A stretch of DNA of 64,000 bases from positions 1-64,000 of the forward strand of contig QCQN01000001.1 of assembly GCA_003212175.1 (NCBI GenBank). Reading direction: 5' to 3'. Of this stretch, positions 45,781-57,604 are shown piece after piece (the first letter of the stretch is position 1; every line of letters starts with the position of its first letter). The position numbers and the translations under genes are program-made. This DNA comes from Prochlorococcus sp. AG-449-P16 (GTDB lineage: Bacteria; Cyanobacteriota; Cyanobacteriia; PCC-6307; Cyanobiaceae). The notes under the pieces were generated by a model. It was given only the letters and a program-made list of their open reading frames with translations. It searched no databases and was not told where the DNA came from.

Positions 45781-46941
45781 ATGCAAAAAGATAAAATTTT
45801 CAAAAAAATTGATTCATTCGAAAAAGAACTTATAAACATAAGGAGGCATATTCATTCACATCCGGAACTAAGTGGATTGGAAAATCAAACTGCAATTTTA
45901 ATAAGTGGTTTTTTAAAAAATATTGGCTGGAGAGTAACAGAATCAGTAGGACGAACAGGAGTAGTCGCTGATTTTGGCCCTGTAGATAAAGGATATATAG
46001 GTGTGCGTGTCGATATGGATGCTCTTCCAATACCTGAAAAAACAAATTTAAGTTTTTCTTCAAAAATAGATGGTGTGATGCATGCTTGTGGGCATGATTT
46101 ACATATATGTATTGGATTAGGTGTTGCTAAAATTGTTAAGGATTTAGAACTTAAGATTGGGACAAGAATAATTTTTCAACCTGCTGAAGAGATAGCGAGT
46201 GGAGCTAAATGGATGATTAATGAGGGAGTAACTAATGGATTGAGGAAAATTCTTGGTGTTCACGTTTTCCCTGAATTATACGTCGGAACAATTGGTATTA
46301 AGGAAGGCAGTATGACAGCGGCTGCAGGCGAAATATCAGTTGAGATCATCGGGAAATCAGGACATGGGGCTAGACCTCATGAAGGAATTGATGCTATTTG
46401 GGCTGCATCTAAAGTTGTTGCTGGTGTGCAAGAAGCAATAACACGTAACTTAGATCCCTTGGAGCCTGTGGTGTTAACTTTTGGTAAAATCAGTGGAGGA
46501 AATGCATATAATGTTTTGCCTGAAAAGGTTAATTTAACTGGAACTGTTAGATGTACCAGTTACAAAGTATTTAAGGAAATGGGTAATTGGCTTAATATTA
46601 ATATCTCATCTATAGCTAAAAGTTGTGGCGCTGAAGCTAAAATCAAATTCAGAGAAATTACCCCTCCGGTTAATAATAATTTTGAATTAAATAAGGTTTT
46701 AAGAGGTTCGGCAACTGAAATATTAGGACATCAAAATGTTGTCGAATTACAGAAGCCATCATTAGGAGCTGAAGATTTTGCTGAGTTTTTAAATAAAGTC
46801 CCAGGAGCAATGTTTAGGCTTGGTGTATCAAGCCAGAGAGGCTGTGCCCCTTTGCACAGCTCTGAATTTGATCCTGATGAAAGAGCAATTGTAGTTGGAG
46901 TTAAAGTTATAACTGAATCAATAGTAAGATTAAATAATTAA
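45781..46941 (+). CDS. M20-family amidohydrolase (IAA-amino acid hydrolase/hippuricase type)
   Basis: RRHIHSHPELSG, VRVDMDALPIPE, MHACGHDLH, FQPAEE. Confidence 0.93.
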   Translation: MQKDKIFKKIDSFEKELINIRRHIHSHPELSGLENQTAILISGFLKNIGWRVTESVGRTGVVADFGPVDKGYIGVRVDMDALPIPEKTNLSFSSKIDGVMHACGHDLHICIGLGVAKIVKDLELKIGTRIIFQPAEEIASGAKWMINEGVTNGLRKILGVHVFPELYVGTIGIKEGSMTAAAGEISVEIIGKSGHGARPHEGIDAIWAASKVVAGVQEAITRNLDPLEPVVLTFGKISGGNAYNVLPEKVNLTGTVRCTSYKVFKEMGNWLNINISSIAKSCGAEAKIKFREITPPVNNNFELNKVLRGSATEILGHQNVVELQKPSLGAEDFAEFLNKVPGAMFRLGVSSQRGCAPLHSSEFDPDERAIVVGVKVITESIVRLNN

Positions 46942-46951
46942 TTTTAAAAAG

Positions 46952-47179
46952 TTGTTCTTTATGAAATTTGAATCAGTTTATATTTATTCTCTTGTAGCAC
47001 CTTTCATGATTCTTTTATCAATAATAGGTTTAATTATATCGCCTGATGAAACAAAAATTTTTTATCTGCCCGTGGGTATAATGGGGATTTTTATGATTAC
47101 TGAAAAAGAAGTTTTTAGGAGGCTTAAGAGACAAAATATTTTGAACAAAATAAGACACTATAAAAAAAACAAATACTAA
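46952..47179 (+). CDS. Small two-TM membrane protein, unknown
   Basis: 75 aa, two hydrophobic segments and a basic tail in an otherwise unassigned gap. Confidence 0.5.
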   Translation: MFFMKFESVYIYSLVAPFMILLSIIGLIISPDETKIFYLPVGIMGIFMITEKEVFRRLKRQNILNKIRHYKKNKY

Positions 47180-47240
47180 TATTTTCTTTATTTTTAGATA
47201 ACAATAGATGACTAATTTTTTAAAAAGAGCTATTTTTTAA

Positions 47241-47344
47241 CTAAAGCTAGGGGTGCTAAGCAGATTAGTTTAGCTGAGATCATACCCTTTGAACCTGAAT
47301 CAGTAATTCTGATTAAGGAAAGTGGCCTAGTGATCTAACTTTAG
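47241..47344 (+). promoter_or_regulatory. TPP (thi-box) riboswitch
   Basis: Conserved core GGGGTGCTAA...GCTGAGATCATACCCTTTGAACCTGA...; CTAAAG/CTTTAG P1 stem; directly upstream of thiC. Confidence 0.93.
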
Positions 47345-47367
47345 TAATACCCATTTACATTTTGTAA

Positions 47368-48741
<1,374 letters not shown>

Positions 48742-48754
48742 TTTTTCTAGCAAT

Positions 48755-50761
48755 TTATATTATTTCTTTAACCTTTTTGACTACATTTTCAACCGTAAAG
48801 CCAAAATTAGTCATACATTTTCCTCCTGGGGCTGAAGCTCCAAACCTATCCATCGTAATACAAATTCCATCAAAACCAGTATATTTGTGCCAGCCAAATG
48901 AATGAGCTGCCTCAACCACAACTCTTTTCGTTACGCTACTAGGCAAAATACTTTCTCTGTAGGCTTGTTCTTGTTCTTCAAAAAGTTCTACGCATGGCAT
49001 TGAAATCACTCTAGTTTTTTGACCTAATTTTGAGATTTCCTTACTAGCTTCGATGCATAGGTTAAGTTCGCTTCCAGTTCCAATAAAAATTATATCTGGA
49101 GTTCCTTCACAGTCTTCAACAATGTAACCACCTAATGCAACTTTATCTATTGAGGTGTTTTCTTGATTAGGCATACCTTGTCTGCTCAAGCAAAGAGCAG
49201 AAGGTCTTTTTCTATTTTGAATGGCCAGTTTATATGCACCGCTCGTTTCATTTCCGTCTCCTGGTCTAAAGACGAGCATATTAGGCATTGCCCTAAGTGA
49301 AGGTATAGTTTCTACAGGTTGATGAGTAGGCCCATCCTCACCAACGCCAATTGAATCATGAGTAAGTACATATATGACGCCGAGTTCACTGAGTGCAGAT
49401 AGTCTCATTGAACCTCTCATATAATCTGCAAAAACAAGAAAGGTTCCTCCATAAGGAATCAGGCCGCTGTCGTGGTAAGCAATACCATTTAATATTGCTG
49501 CCATAGCATGTTCTCTTACTCCAAAATGAAGATATCTTTTTTCTGGCGAATGTGCCTGAAATGATCCAGTTTCTCCTTTAATATCGGTGTAATTAGAGTG
49601 AGTTAAATCAGCTGAACCTCCAATTAGTTCCGGAAGATTAGGCCCAAGAGCTCCTAAGCAAATTTGAGAGTGTTTTCTAGTGGCTAAACCCTTGTCATCA
49701 GGTTTATAAGACGGCAAATCGGAGTCCCAGTTAGCGGGTAATTCGCCTTGTATCATTCTTTTTAATTCTGAACCTTCAGATGGATATTTATTCTGATATT
49801 CTTCAAATTTTAAGTTCCATTGTTTTTCTGAACTTTCGCCTTTTGTAATGGCTTGTCTAAACTGAGCATAAACCTCATCAGGTATCTCAAAAGGAGGATA
49901 TTCCCAATTTAAGAACTTCCTTGTTAAGACCGCTTCTTCTTCTCCAACTGCGGCTCCATGAATACCAGCAGTGTCAGACTTGTTTGGAGAACCATAACCA
50001 ATTGTTGTGGATATTTTAATTAACGAAGGCTTATCTTTAACAGATTTAGCATTTTCAATCGCTTTGGTAATAGCATTTACATCATGATTTCCATCCTCAA
50101 CATGCTGAATATGCCACCCATATGCTTCATATCTTTTTAAAACATCTTCTGTGAATGAAACATCAGTGCGGCCATCAATTGTGATTTGATTATCATCGTA
50201 TAATGCTATCAATTTACCTAGTTTTAAATGTCCAGCGAGTGAGCATGCTTCAGAAGCTATTCCTTCTTGGTTACAACCATCACCCATTATGACGTAAGTG
50301 TAATGATCAACAATTTCGAAATCTGGTTTATTGAATTTTGCAGCTAAATGAGCTTCTGCAATAGCTAAACCAACAGCATTGGAAATTCCTGCTCCTAATG
50401 GACCTGCTGTGACTTCTACCCCTTCAGTCTCGAATGTTTCTGGATGTCCAGGTGTTTTAGAACCCCATTGTCTAAATTCTTTTATATCATCAATAGAAAC
50501 AGACTTATAACCAGTCAGATGCAACAAAGAATATAACAACATGCAACCATGTCCAGCTGATAAAACAAAGCGATCTCTATTAAACCATTTTGGATTGTTG
50601 GGATTGTGATTGAGGATATTTTGCCATAATGCATAACCCATAGGAGCACAACCCATAGGTAAACCAGGATGTCCACTATTTGATTTATTTACTGCATCTA
50701 CAGCCAGCATTCTTATACTATTAACGCAGAGTGATTCAATTGATACAGGTGCAGCGACCAT
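48755..50761 (-). CDS. tkt: Transketolase
   Basis: [38 protein letters not shown]-binding motifs. Confidence 0.98.
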   Translation of the reverse strand: MVAAPVSIESLCVNSIRMLAVDAVNKSNSGHPGLPMGCAPMGYALWQNILNHNPNNPKWFNRDRFVLSAGHGCMLLYSLLHLTGYKSVSIDDIKEFRQWGSKTPGHPETFETEGVEVTAGPLGAGISNAVGLAIAEAHLAAKFNKPDFEIVDHYTYVIMGDGCNQEGIASEACSLAGHLKLGKLIALYDDNQITIDGRTDVSFTEDVLKRYEAYGWHIQHVEDGNHDVNAITKAIENAKSVKDKPSLIKISTTIGYGSPNKSDTAGIHGAAVGEEEAVLTRKFLNWEYPPFEIPDEVYAQFRQAITKGESSEKQWNLKFEEYQNKYPSEGSELKRMIQGELPANWDSDLPSYKPDDKGLATRKHSQICLGALGPNLPELIGGSADLTHSNYTDIKGETGSFQAHSPEKRYLHFGVREHAMAAILNGIAYHDSGLIPYGGTFLVFADYMRGSMRLSALSELGVIYVLTHDSIGVGEDGPTHQPVETIPSLRAMPNMLVFRPGDGNETSGAYKLAIQNRKRPSALCLSRQGMPNQENTSIDKVALGGYIVEDCEGTPDIIFIGTGSELNLCIEASKEISKLGQKTRVISMPCVELFEEQEQAYRESILPSSVTKRVVVEAAHSFGWHKYTGFDGICITMDRFGASAPGGKCMTNFGFTVENVVKKVKEII

Positions 50762-50803
50762 TGTTTTAAGTGAGGTAATTTTGGAATACAGAATTGGTTT
50801 TCA

Positions 50804-52048
50804 TCAATTAAGTTTGCTAAAAGCTAAACAAACATTGTGTCCGCCAAAGCCGAATGAATTGGAGAGAGCAACTCTTATTTGAGTATCTCTCGCATTGTTT
50901 GGTACATAATCGAGATCGCAATCTGGATCTCGATTGACGTAGTTAATTGTAGGAGGGATAAAATTATGTGTCAAAGAAAGTATACAGGCCACAGCCTCTA
51001 TACCTCCTGAACCCCCTAAAAGATGCCCAGTCATCGACTTAGTAGAGCTTACAGGAATAAGGTAAGATCTGTCTTTAAAAATGGATTTAATTGCAGAAGT
51101 TTCATTTTTATCATTTGCAGAAGTGCTCGTTCCATGAGCATTTATGTAATCAACTTGGTCTATATCGATTGAACTGTCCTCGATTGCAAGTTTAATTGCT
51201 TCTGATCCACCGACGCCTCCTGGAGAGGGGGCAGTAATGTGATGGGCATCGCAAGTCGTTCCATAACCAATGACTTCAGCATAGATTCTTGCATTCCTTT
51301 TCTTTGCATTTTCTAAGGTTTCCAAAATGAGTATTCCGGCACCTTCTCCAATCACAAATCCATCTCTCTCAGCATCAAAAGGTCTACTTGCTGTTTGGGG
51401 ACTGTCATTTCTAAAAGATAATGCTTTGGCACTTGAAAAACCTGCGACGCCGAGTGGAGTTATGCTTGCCTCTGCTCCTCCACATATCATTGCGTCAGCT
51501 TTCCCAAGTTGTAACAATCTAAAAGAATCTCCAATGGCATTTGATCCAGCAGCGCAAGCTGTTGATACAGCAGAACTGGGACCTTTTGCTCCTAAAGCAA
51601 TAGCAGTGAGTCCTGAAGCCATATTAGGAATCATCATTGGTACTGTAAATGGGCTAACTCTTTTGGGACCTTTGTAGCTCAATATTTGAGCTTGACTCTC
51701 CATCGTTAACAATCCGCCCACACCAGAGCCAATAATGACACCAATTCTTGAGGCATTAGCTTCATTGATTTCAAGACCAGAATCATTAAATGCTTGCTTT
51801 GCGGCTATCACTCCGAACTGAGAAAAGCGATCCCATCTTTTTGATTCTTTAGGCTCAATAAATTCTTCAATTTGAAGATTTTTGACTTCTGCGGCAAATT
51901 TGCATGGATGATTTTCAGGATTAAAAAGAGTTATATCTGATACTCCATTAGTTCCTTTTTGAAGACCGAGTAAATATTCATCAATGTTGTTACCAATTGG
52001 AGTTACTGCTCCGATACCAGTAACAACAACTCGATGGAAATTTGGCAT
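50804..52048 (-). CDS. fabF: 3-oxoacyl-[ACP] synthase II
   Basis: VSTACAAGSNAIGDSFRLL, INAHGTSTSANDKNET, KSMTGHLLGGSGGIEA. Confidence 0.97.
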   Translation of the reverse strand: MPNFHRVVVTGIGAVTPIGNNIDEYLLGLQKGTNGVSDITLFNPENHPCKFAAEVKNLQIEEFIEPKESKRWDRFSQFGVIAAKQAFNDSGLEINEANASRIGVIIGSGVGGLLTMESQAQILSYKGPKRVSPFTVPMMIPNMASGLTAIALGAKGPSSAVSTACAAGSNAIGDSFRLLQLGKADAMICGGAEASITPLGVAGFSSAKALSFRNDSPQTASRPFDAERDGFVIGEGAGILILETLENAKKRNARIYAEVIGYGTTCDAHHITAPSPGGVGGSEAIKLAIEDSSIDIDQVDYINAHGTSTSANDKNETSAIKSIFKDRSYLIPVSSTKSMTGHLLGGSGGIEAVACILSLTHNFIPPTINYVNRDPDCDLDYVPNNARDTQIRVALSNSFGFGGHNVCLAFSKLN

Positions 52049-52054
52049 TCTAAA

Positions 52055-52297
52055 TTAACCTTTTTTTTCTTCAATAAATTTAACAGCATCCCCAACTGTT
52101 GCTATACCTTCTGCCGCTTCATCAGGTATTTCGATATCAAATGCCTCTTCTAGAGCCATTACAAGTTCTACAGTATCCAGGGAATCGGCACCTAAATCAT
52201 TTTGGAAGTTTGAATCAGCTTTTACTTCGCCAGACTCAACACTTAGCTGCTCAGAAACGATAGAGCAGACTTTCTGGAGGATTTCTTCTTGTGACAT
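52055..52297 (-). CDS. acpP: Acyl carrier protein
   Basis: [27 protein letters not shown]. Confidence 0.98.
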   Translation of the reverse strand: MSQEEILQKVCSIVSEQLSVESGEVKADSNFQNDLGADSLDTVELVMALEEAFDIEIPDEAAEGIATVGDAVKFIEEKKG

Positions 52298-52377
52298 AGT
52301 TTATAAAAATTACTAGTAACCTATAAGATTTTATGCCCTAGAGTTAACAAGAGTGAAGCATATCTTAATTTTTTTAA

Positions 52378-52677
<300 letters not shown>

Positions 52678-52759
52678 CTTTTTGTAGTGCAGTTTTAAGA
52701 GAGTCCATAACTTATTTAATAATTAAATTTTTTCAATATAATTGAAGAAAATTGTATCT

Positions 52760-54655
52760 ATGTGTGGAATTGTCGCTGTTACAGGTTATAAAAAAGCGAT
52801 TCCATTACTTATAGATGGCTTAAAAAAACTTGAATATAGAGGTTATGATTCTGCAGGTATTGCAGTTATAAATTCAGAAACCAAAGAAATAATTTGTAAT
52901 AAGGCAGAAGGAAAGCTTAAAAATCTTATATGTAATGTTAGTCACACTAATATTGAAGGTACTATTGGAATAGGCCACACACGTTGGGCAACTCACGGAA
53001 AACCTGAAGTTAAAAATGCTCATCCACATGTTGATAATTCAGGCAAAGTTGCAGTTGTTCAAAATGGGATTATTGAAAATTATCAGGAATTAAAGAATAG
53101 ATTAGAAAAGGATGGCGTAGTTTTTCATTCTGATACTGATACGGAAGTTATTCCGCATTTAATCCAAAAAGAATTGATTGCATTAAACAAATTAAAACTT
53201 GATAATAATGGCTCAACTTTATTAGTTGCCGTAAGAAACGTAATATCTGATTTAGAAGGATCTTATGCCCTAGCCATATTATGGGCAGGTGCTCCTGAGT
53301 CTCTTGTAGTTGCAAGAAAGCAAGCGCCGCTAATTATAGGAATAGGTGAGGGGGAATTTATATGCGCTAGTGATACCCCTGCAATAGCAAATTTGACGAA
53401 GATAATTTTACCAATGGAGGATGAGGAAATAGCACTTTTAACACCTCTAGGCATAGAAATTTATGACTCTAATAATGAAAGACAATATCGCAATCCAATC
53501 TCTTTACAAATTTCAGAACAAGTCATTGATAAAATGAATTTCAAACATTATATGTTGAAAGAAATTTATGATCAACCAGATACTGCTAAAAATTGGCTTG
53601 AAAAATATTTAGTTAAAGACTCGAATACTGGTAAGTTGGAGGTTAACTACCCCTTTGATACCAAATTTTTTGAATCTATTGAAAGGATTGAAATCGTTGC
53701 ATGTGGGACTAGTAAGAATGCTGCAATGGTAGGGAGTTATTTATTGCAACAATTCTCAGGTATACCCACCAATGTATTTTATGCGAGTGAATTTAGATAC
53801 TCCCCACCTCCTTTGTTGCCAAATACTTTAACTATTGGAGTAACACAGTCTGGTGAAACAGCTGACACTATTGCTGCTATTAATATGGAAATTAAAAGAA
53901 GATCATTAATGAGTGAGAAAAGATATAAACCAAATATACTTGCAATTACTAATCGAGTAGAAAGCTCAATTGGAAGAAAGACCTCTAATATAATCGATAT
54001 CTGTGCGGGAACTGAGATTGGAGTTGCAGCTACAAAAACTTTTTTTGCACAACTTCTTTCTTTTTATGGATTAGCCATTAAGTTTGCTCAAATTAAAGGT
54101 AGTCAATCTAATCAAAATATTAGAGAATTAATTTCTGATTTAGTGCAATTACCTCCCTTAGTAGAGGAACTTCTTGAAAAACATAATAAATCCTCTGCAA
54201 AACTTGCCCATGATTTTTTTAATGTTAAAGATGTTATTTTTTTGGGGCGAGGTATTAATTACCCAATTGCATTGGAAGGAGCATTAAAGCTTAAAGAAAT
54301 TAGTTACATTCATGCCGCCGGTTATCCAGCAGGTGAAATGAAACATGGACCCATAGCTTTGTTAGATAAAAAAGTGCCGGTTATTTCAATTGCCACTCCT
54401 GGTGAAGTATTTGATAAGGTCATTAGTAATGCTCAAGAAGCAAAAGCTAGAGATGCTTATTTGATTGGTGTAGCACCTGACTATAGTGGTACTGAGATCT
54501 TTGATTATTTAATGACAATTCCTTTAACTAGTGAGTGGATCTCACCATTAATTTCTATTATCCCTCTTCAATTGTTGAGTTATCATATTGCTGCTCATAG
54601 AGGGCTTGATGTAGATCAACCAAGAAATTTAGCTAAAAGCGTCACAGTAGAGTAA
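52760..54655 (+). CDS. glmS: Glutamine-fructose-6-phosphate aminotransferase (start set to MCGIV at 52760)
   Basis: MCGIVAVTGYKKA N-terminal nucleophile, GHTRWATHG, SIS domains, C-terminal KSVTVE. Confidence 0.98.
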   Translation: MCGIVAVTGYKKAIPLLIDGLKKLEYRGYDSAGIAVINSETKEIICNKAEGKLKNLICNVSHTNIEGTIGIGHTRWATHGKPEVKNAHPHVDNSGKVAVVQNGIIENYQELKNRLEKDGVVFHSDTDTEVIPHLIQKELIALNKLKLDNNGSTLLVAVRNVISDLEGSYALAILWAGAPESLVVARKQAPLIIGIGEGEFICASDTPAIANLTKIILPMEDEEIALLTPLGIEIYDSNNERQYRNPISLQISEQVIDKMNFKHYMLKEIYDQPDTAKNWLEKYLVKDSNTGKLEVNYPFDTKFFESIERIEIVACGTSKNAAMVGSYLLQQFSGIPTNVFYASEFRYSPPPLLPNTLTIGVTQSGETADTIAAINMEIKRRSLMSEKRYKPNILAITNRVESSIGRKTSNIIDICAGTEIGVAATKTFFAQLLSFYGLAIKFAQIKGSQSNQNIRELISDLVQLPPLVEELLEKHNKSSAKLAHDFFNVKDVIFLGRGINYPIALEGALKLKEISYIHAAGYPAGEMKHGPIALLDKKVPVISIATPGEVFDKVISNAQEAKARDAYLIGVAPDYSGTEIFDYLMTIPLTSEWISPLISIIPLQLLSYHIAAHRGLDVDQPRNLAKSVTVE

Positions 54656-54671
54656 AACATTTACAAATGTT
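54656..54671. terminator. Candidate short hairpin between convergent glmS and rimM
   Basis: Inverted repeat AACATTT-AC-AAATGTT straight after the glmS stop codon. Confidence 0.3.
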
Positions 54672-54693
54672 ATTTCTGCTTTAAATAAGTACT

Positions 54694-55233
54694 TTATAAG
54701 TCCATGAGACCGGATGGTGGATCAATAACCAAATAATCTTTCTTTATATCAATCATCGGAACAATTTCTTTAACGAAAGGGACTAGAATTTCTTTACCAT
54801 TTTTGAAAAGTTTTATAACTAGTAAGTTATTTTTTTCATTTTCAAAATTTATGACCTCCCCTATTATTTTTAATTCATTGTTTTCTAAGATTTTGACTTT
54901 GAGGTTTATTAATTGGTTAAAGTGAAATTCCCCTTTTTGTAATTTTGGGATATCATCAATTTTTACAAGCATTTTGAATTGTTTGAAATTTTCTGCTTGA
55001 TTTCTATTAATGATTTCTTTAAAAGAAATTATGTAATATTCTTTACCAGGCTGTTTATACCCTGATATAAGTTCTAACTCAATAGGTATTTCTTTATCTT
55101 TTTGAATCCATCTCTTCCCAGGTTTTGTAAACCTCTCTTCAAAATCACTAAGAGATTTAGCTTTGATCCTTCCATTTATTCCATGAGGGGATGTAATTAA
55201 TCCAACCACCATCCATTTATTATCATCTATCAT
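54694..55233 (-). CDS. rimM: Ribosome maturation factor RimM
   Basis: [48 protein letters not shown]. Confidence 0.95.
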   Translation of the reverse strand: MIDDNKWMVVGLITSPHGINGRIKAKSLSDFEERFTKPGKRWIQKDKEIPIELELISGYKQPGKEYYIISFKEIINRNQAENFKQFKMLVKIDDIPKLQKGEFHFNQLINLKVKILENNELKIIGEVINFENEKNNLLVIKLFKNGKEILVPFVKEIVPMIDIKKDYLVIDPPSGLMDL

Positions 55234-55255
55234 AGTAAATAAGTAAGCAATTTCT

Positions 55256-55441
55256 ATGGAATTATCGAGTAAACCAATACTTCCAGGCTCAGTAGTAGTC
55301 GTTAGTGATGTTACATCTATTTATAGAGGATATAAAGGTTTTGTACAACGAGTTACTAATAAAAGTGCTGCAGTTCTTTTTGAGGGAGGCAATTGGGATA
55401 AGTTAGTTACTTTTAAATTATCTAATTTAGATCTGGTTTAG
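55256..55441 (+). CDS. ndhS: NAD(P)H-quinone oxidoreductase subunit S
   Basis: 61 aa SH3-like: [33 protein letters not shown], NdhS pattern. Confidence 0.82.
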   Translation: MELSSKPILPGSVVVVSDVTSIYRGYKGFVQRVTNKSAAVLFEGGNWDKLVTFKLSNLDLV

Positions 55442-56195
55442 GGATTTCTTTCCCTTCTTTTTTAAATATTTTTTGTATTAATATTAGTGCAGCATTTTTC
55501 TCAGCCTTTTTATGAGACTGTCCTAAAGAGTTGGCTTCTTTTTTCCCATTAATAAATACTTCACAAGAAAATCTTTCAGGATCTCCGTGATTTTTTGAAA
55601 CTTCATTAATTTTGTATATAGGTAAATCTAACCCTTTTTGTTGGCACCATTCTTGTAAAGCAGATTTAGCATTAAATTTATATGGTTCTTTCAGAAATAA
55701 TTCTGCATCTATTCTCCAATACTTATCGAGCAAAAGATTAACTTCTTCTATTGAATTAAATGTTTTATAAAGTGCACCTATTACAGCTTCTGTTGTTTCA
55801 GCAATAATTGTGTCCTGTGAATTTTTATCATTTGAGGCTTTTAAACCTTTAACTACAAATTTATCTATAAATATTTTTTTCCCTAATTTAGTTAACCATT
55901 CATCACTAACTATTTGAGATCTCAGTTCTGATCGTTTACCAACGCTAAAGAAACTATAGTTTCTCTCTATGAAATCTGACGCTGATAACCTCAGAACAGC
56001 ATCACCAAAAAATTCTAATTTTTCGTAATTATTTATATTGTCGCTAGAGGAATGTGTTAGTGCTTCATGAAAATTGATTATTATAGTTTCATCTTTTTTA
56101 TTGATAACTTCCACGAATCTATCTGATTTAATATCAAGAGAATTTAAAAACTCAATTATCTGGCTAGTTCTTTGTTCGTCAATTAAATTGGACAT
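55422..56195 (-). CDS. rnc: Ribonuclease III
   Basis: YEKLEFFGDAVLRL signature, C-terminal dsRBD. Confidence 0.95.
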   Translation of the reverse strand: MSNLIDEQRTSQIIEFLNSLDIKSDRFVEVINKKDETIIINFHEALTHSSSDNINNYEKLEFFGDAVLRLSASDFIERNYSFFSVGKRSELRSQIVSDEWLTKLGKKIFIDKFVVKGLKASNDKNSQDTIIAETTEAVIGALYKTFNSIEEVNLLLDKYWRIDAELFLKEPYKFNAKSALQEWCQQKGLDLPIYKINEVSKNHGDPERFSCEVFINGKKEANSLGQSHKKAEKNAALILIQKIFKKEGKEIPKPDLN

Positions 56196-56216
56196 ATAGA
56201 TAAATATATTGATTAG

Positions 56217-56598
56217 GTAGAAAGCAGGTCATAAGCCGGGTTCTGTTCATCTTAAATAAGATGGACAATCATCTATCTAGGACTGGAATTACTTCACAGT
56301 CTCAAGCGGCGCGAAGAAGTAGATTGTTTAATGGTCATAAATCTACTAAGCCTTGCTCCCAGCTGGGGTTTACCTAGCCAACACTTCTCAATGTTGCTGG
56401 TGCGCTCTTACCGCACCCTTGCACCCTTACCATACTATTAAGTATTAGGCGGTATGTTTCTGTGGCACTATCCTCACGGTTGCCCGCACTGGGAATTACC
56501 CAGCAAGCCTGACCATAGGGGAGCCCGGACTTTCCTCAAGAATGTTTTATTTTGGAAACAAAATAAAACATTCTCGCGATTGTCTCTCCTGCTCTTAT
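56217..56598 (-). ncRNA. rnpB: RNase P RNA
   Basis: Minus strand: AGAGCAGGAGAGACAATCGCG...GAGGAAAGTCCGGGCTCCCC...GTGCGGGCAACCGTGAGGATAGTGCCACAGAAACATACCGCC...GAACCCGGCTTATGACCTGCTTT; P1 pairing AGAGCAGG/CCTGCTTT. End points approximate. Confidence 0.95.
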
Positions 56599-56634
56599 TT
56601 AGCATAATGCTTATTATCTGAAAAAACATCCATT

Positions 56635-56708
<74 letters not shown>

Positions 56709-56787
56709 TTAAAGTTTATAAACTATATGTAGTATATGTGCAAAGTTGCTACTCTCTAGCTAGCGTGTATATAGTAATAAAGCTTTT

Positions 56788-57120
56788 ATGGCTAAGCTGC
56801 ACGATATGCGTTTGAAACTCTTAATTCAACAGGAGCATGAACGCATTTCAAAATCTCAACCTAATGATTTAGACCTTTCAATAGTTCAAGCAAGATGTCT
56901 ATGTTGGCTAGCTCTATTAGCTGAAGCACATGAAGACCAAGCAAATGATGCTGAAAAGAGAGGAGATACTGAACAGGCAATGGGATGGTTCGCTGACTCT
57001 ATGCGATTGAGAGATGTTATTAATTTGGTAACTAGTATTGAAATACCTTTACCTGATAGTCCTGACACCCTTGATGATAATGACGAATTATTGGATGGTC
57101 CTACATTTATGCCTAAATAA
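56788..57120 (+). CDS. Conserved hypothetical protein
   Basis: 110 aa ORF, helical and acidic; well separated from the upstream tRNA. Confidence 0.7.
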   Translation: MAKLHDMRLKLLIQQEHERISKSQPNDLDLSIVQARCLCWLALLAEAHEDQANDAEKRGDTEQAMGWFADSMRLRDVINLVTSIEIPLPDSPDTLDDNDELLDGPTFMPK

Positions 57121-57139
57121 TGTCATGATATAGATAGTT

Positions 57140-57604
57140 TTGAATATTATTTTGACTGAAGAACCATGTCAATGTCCAGATTGCCAGAGATTTTATAAAG
57201 AGCATGACCGTCTTATTAGAGAATTTCCTACTTTAAAGCAGCAACAAGAACTTAACTGGGCTTCCATACAATCTTTTAGAACATTAACTGGAAAAGTCAC
57301 TGAAGAGTTACAAAAACAGTTATCTGATAAGCACTCCGAATCTTCAACTGATGATACTCAAAAAATTGAGGAATCTGAAATTACTTCTGCTTTAGAAGAA
57401 CTTGATAATGTAAATGCCTATTTATTCTCAATAGAAGCATTAATGGAAAAAATTTTTGATATTAAAGTTTCTTCTAATATTGAAGAAAAATTTAAAGAGA
57501 TCTCTAAAGAGCTAGCACCAGATCCTCTAAACATTGATAGGCTAATACTAAATAGATTATTTCATCAAACTCCTGATTTGCCTGATAAGAGGGATTTTAA
57601 ATAG
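57140..57604 (+). CDS. Conserved hypothetical protein with CxCPxC motif (TTG start)
   Basis: 154 aa ORF; N-terminal EEPCQCPDCQRFYKEHDRLI then acidic helical segment. Confidence 0.65.
   Translation: MNIILTEEPCQCPDCQRFYKEHDRLIREFPTLKQQQELNWASIQSFRTLTGKVTEELQKQLSDKHSESSTDDTQKIEESEITSALEELDNVNAYLFSIEALMEKIFDIKVSSNIEEKFKEISKELAPDPLNIDRLILNRLFHQTPDLPDKRDFK

Noticed and set aside
51327-51677. 116-aa + strand ORF antisense to fabF
   Set aside because: Antisense to the conserved KS active-site region; long only because of codon usage there.
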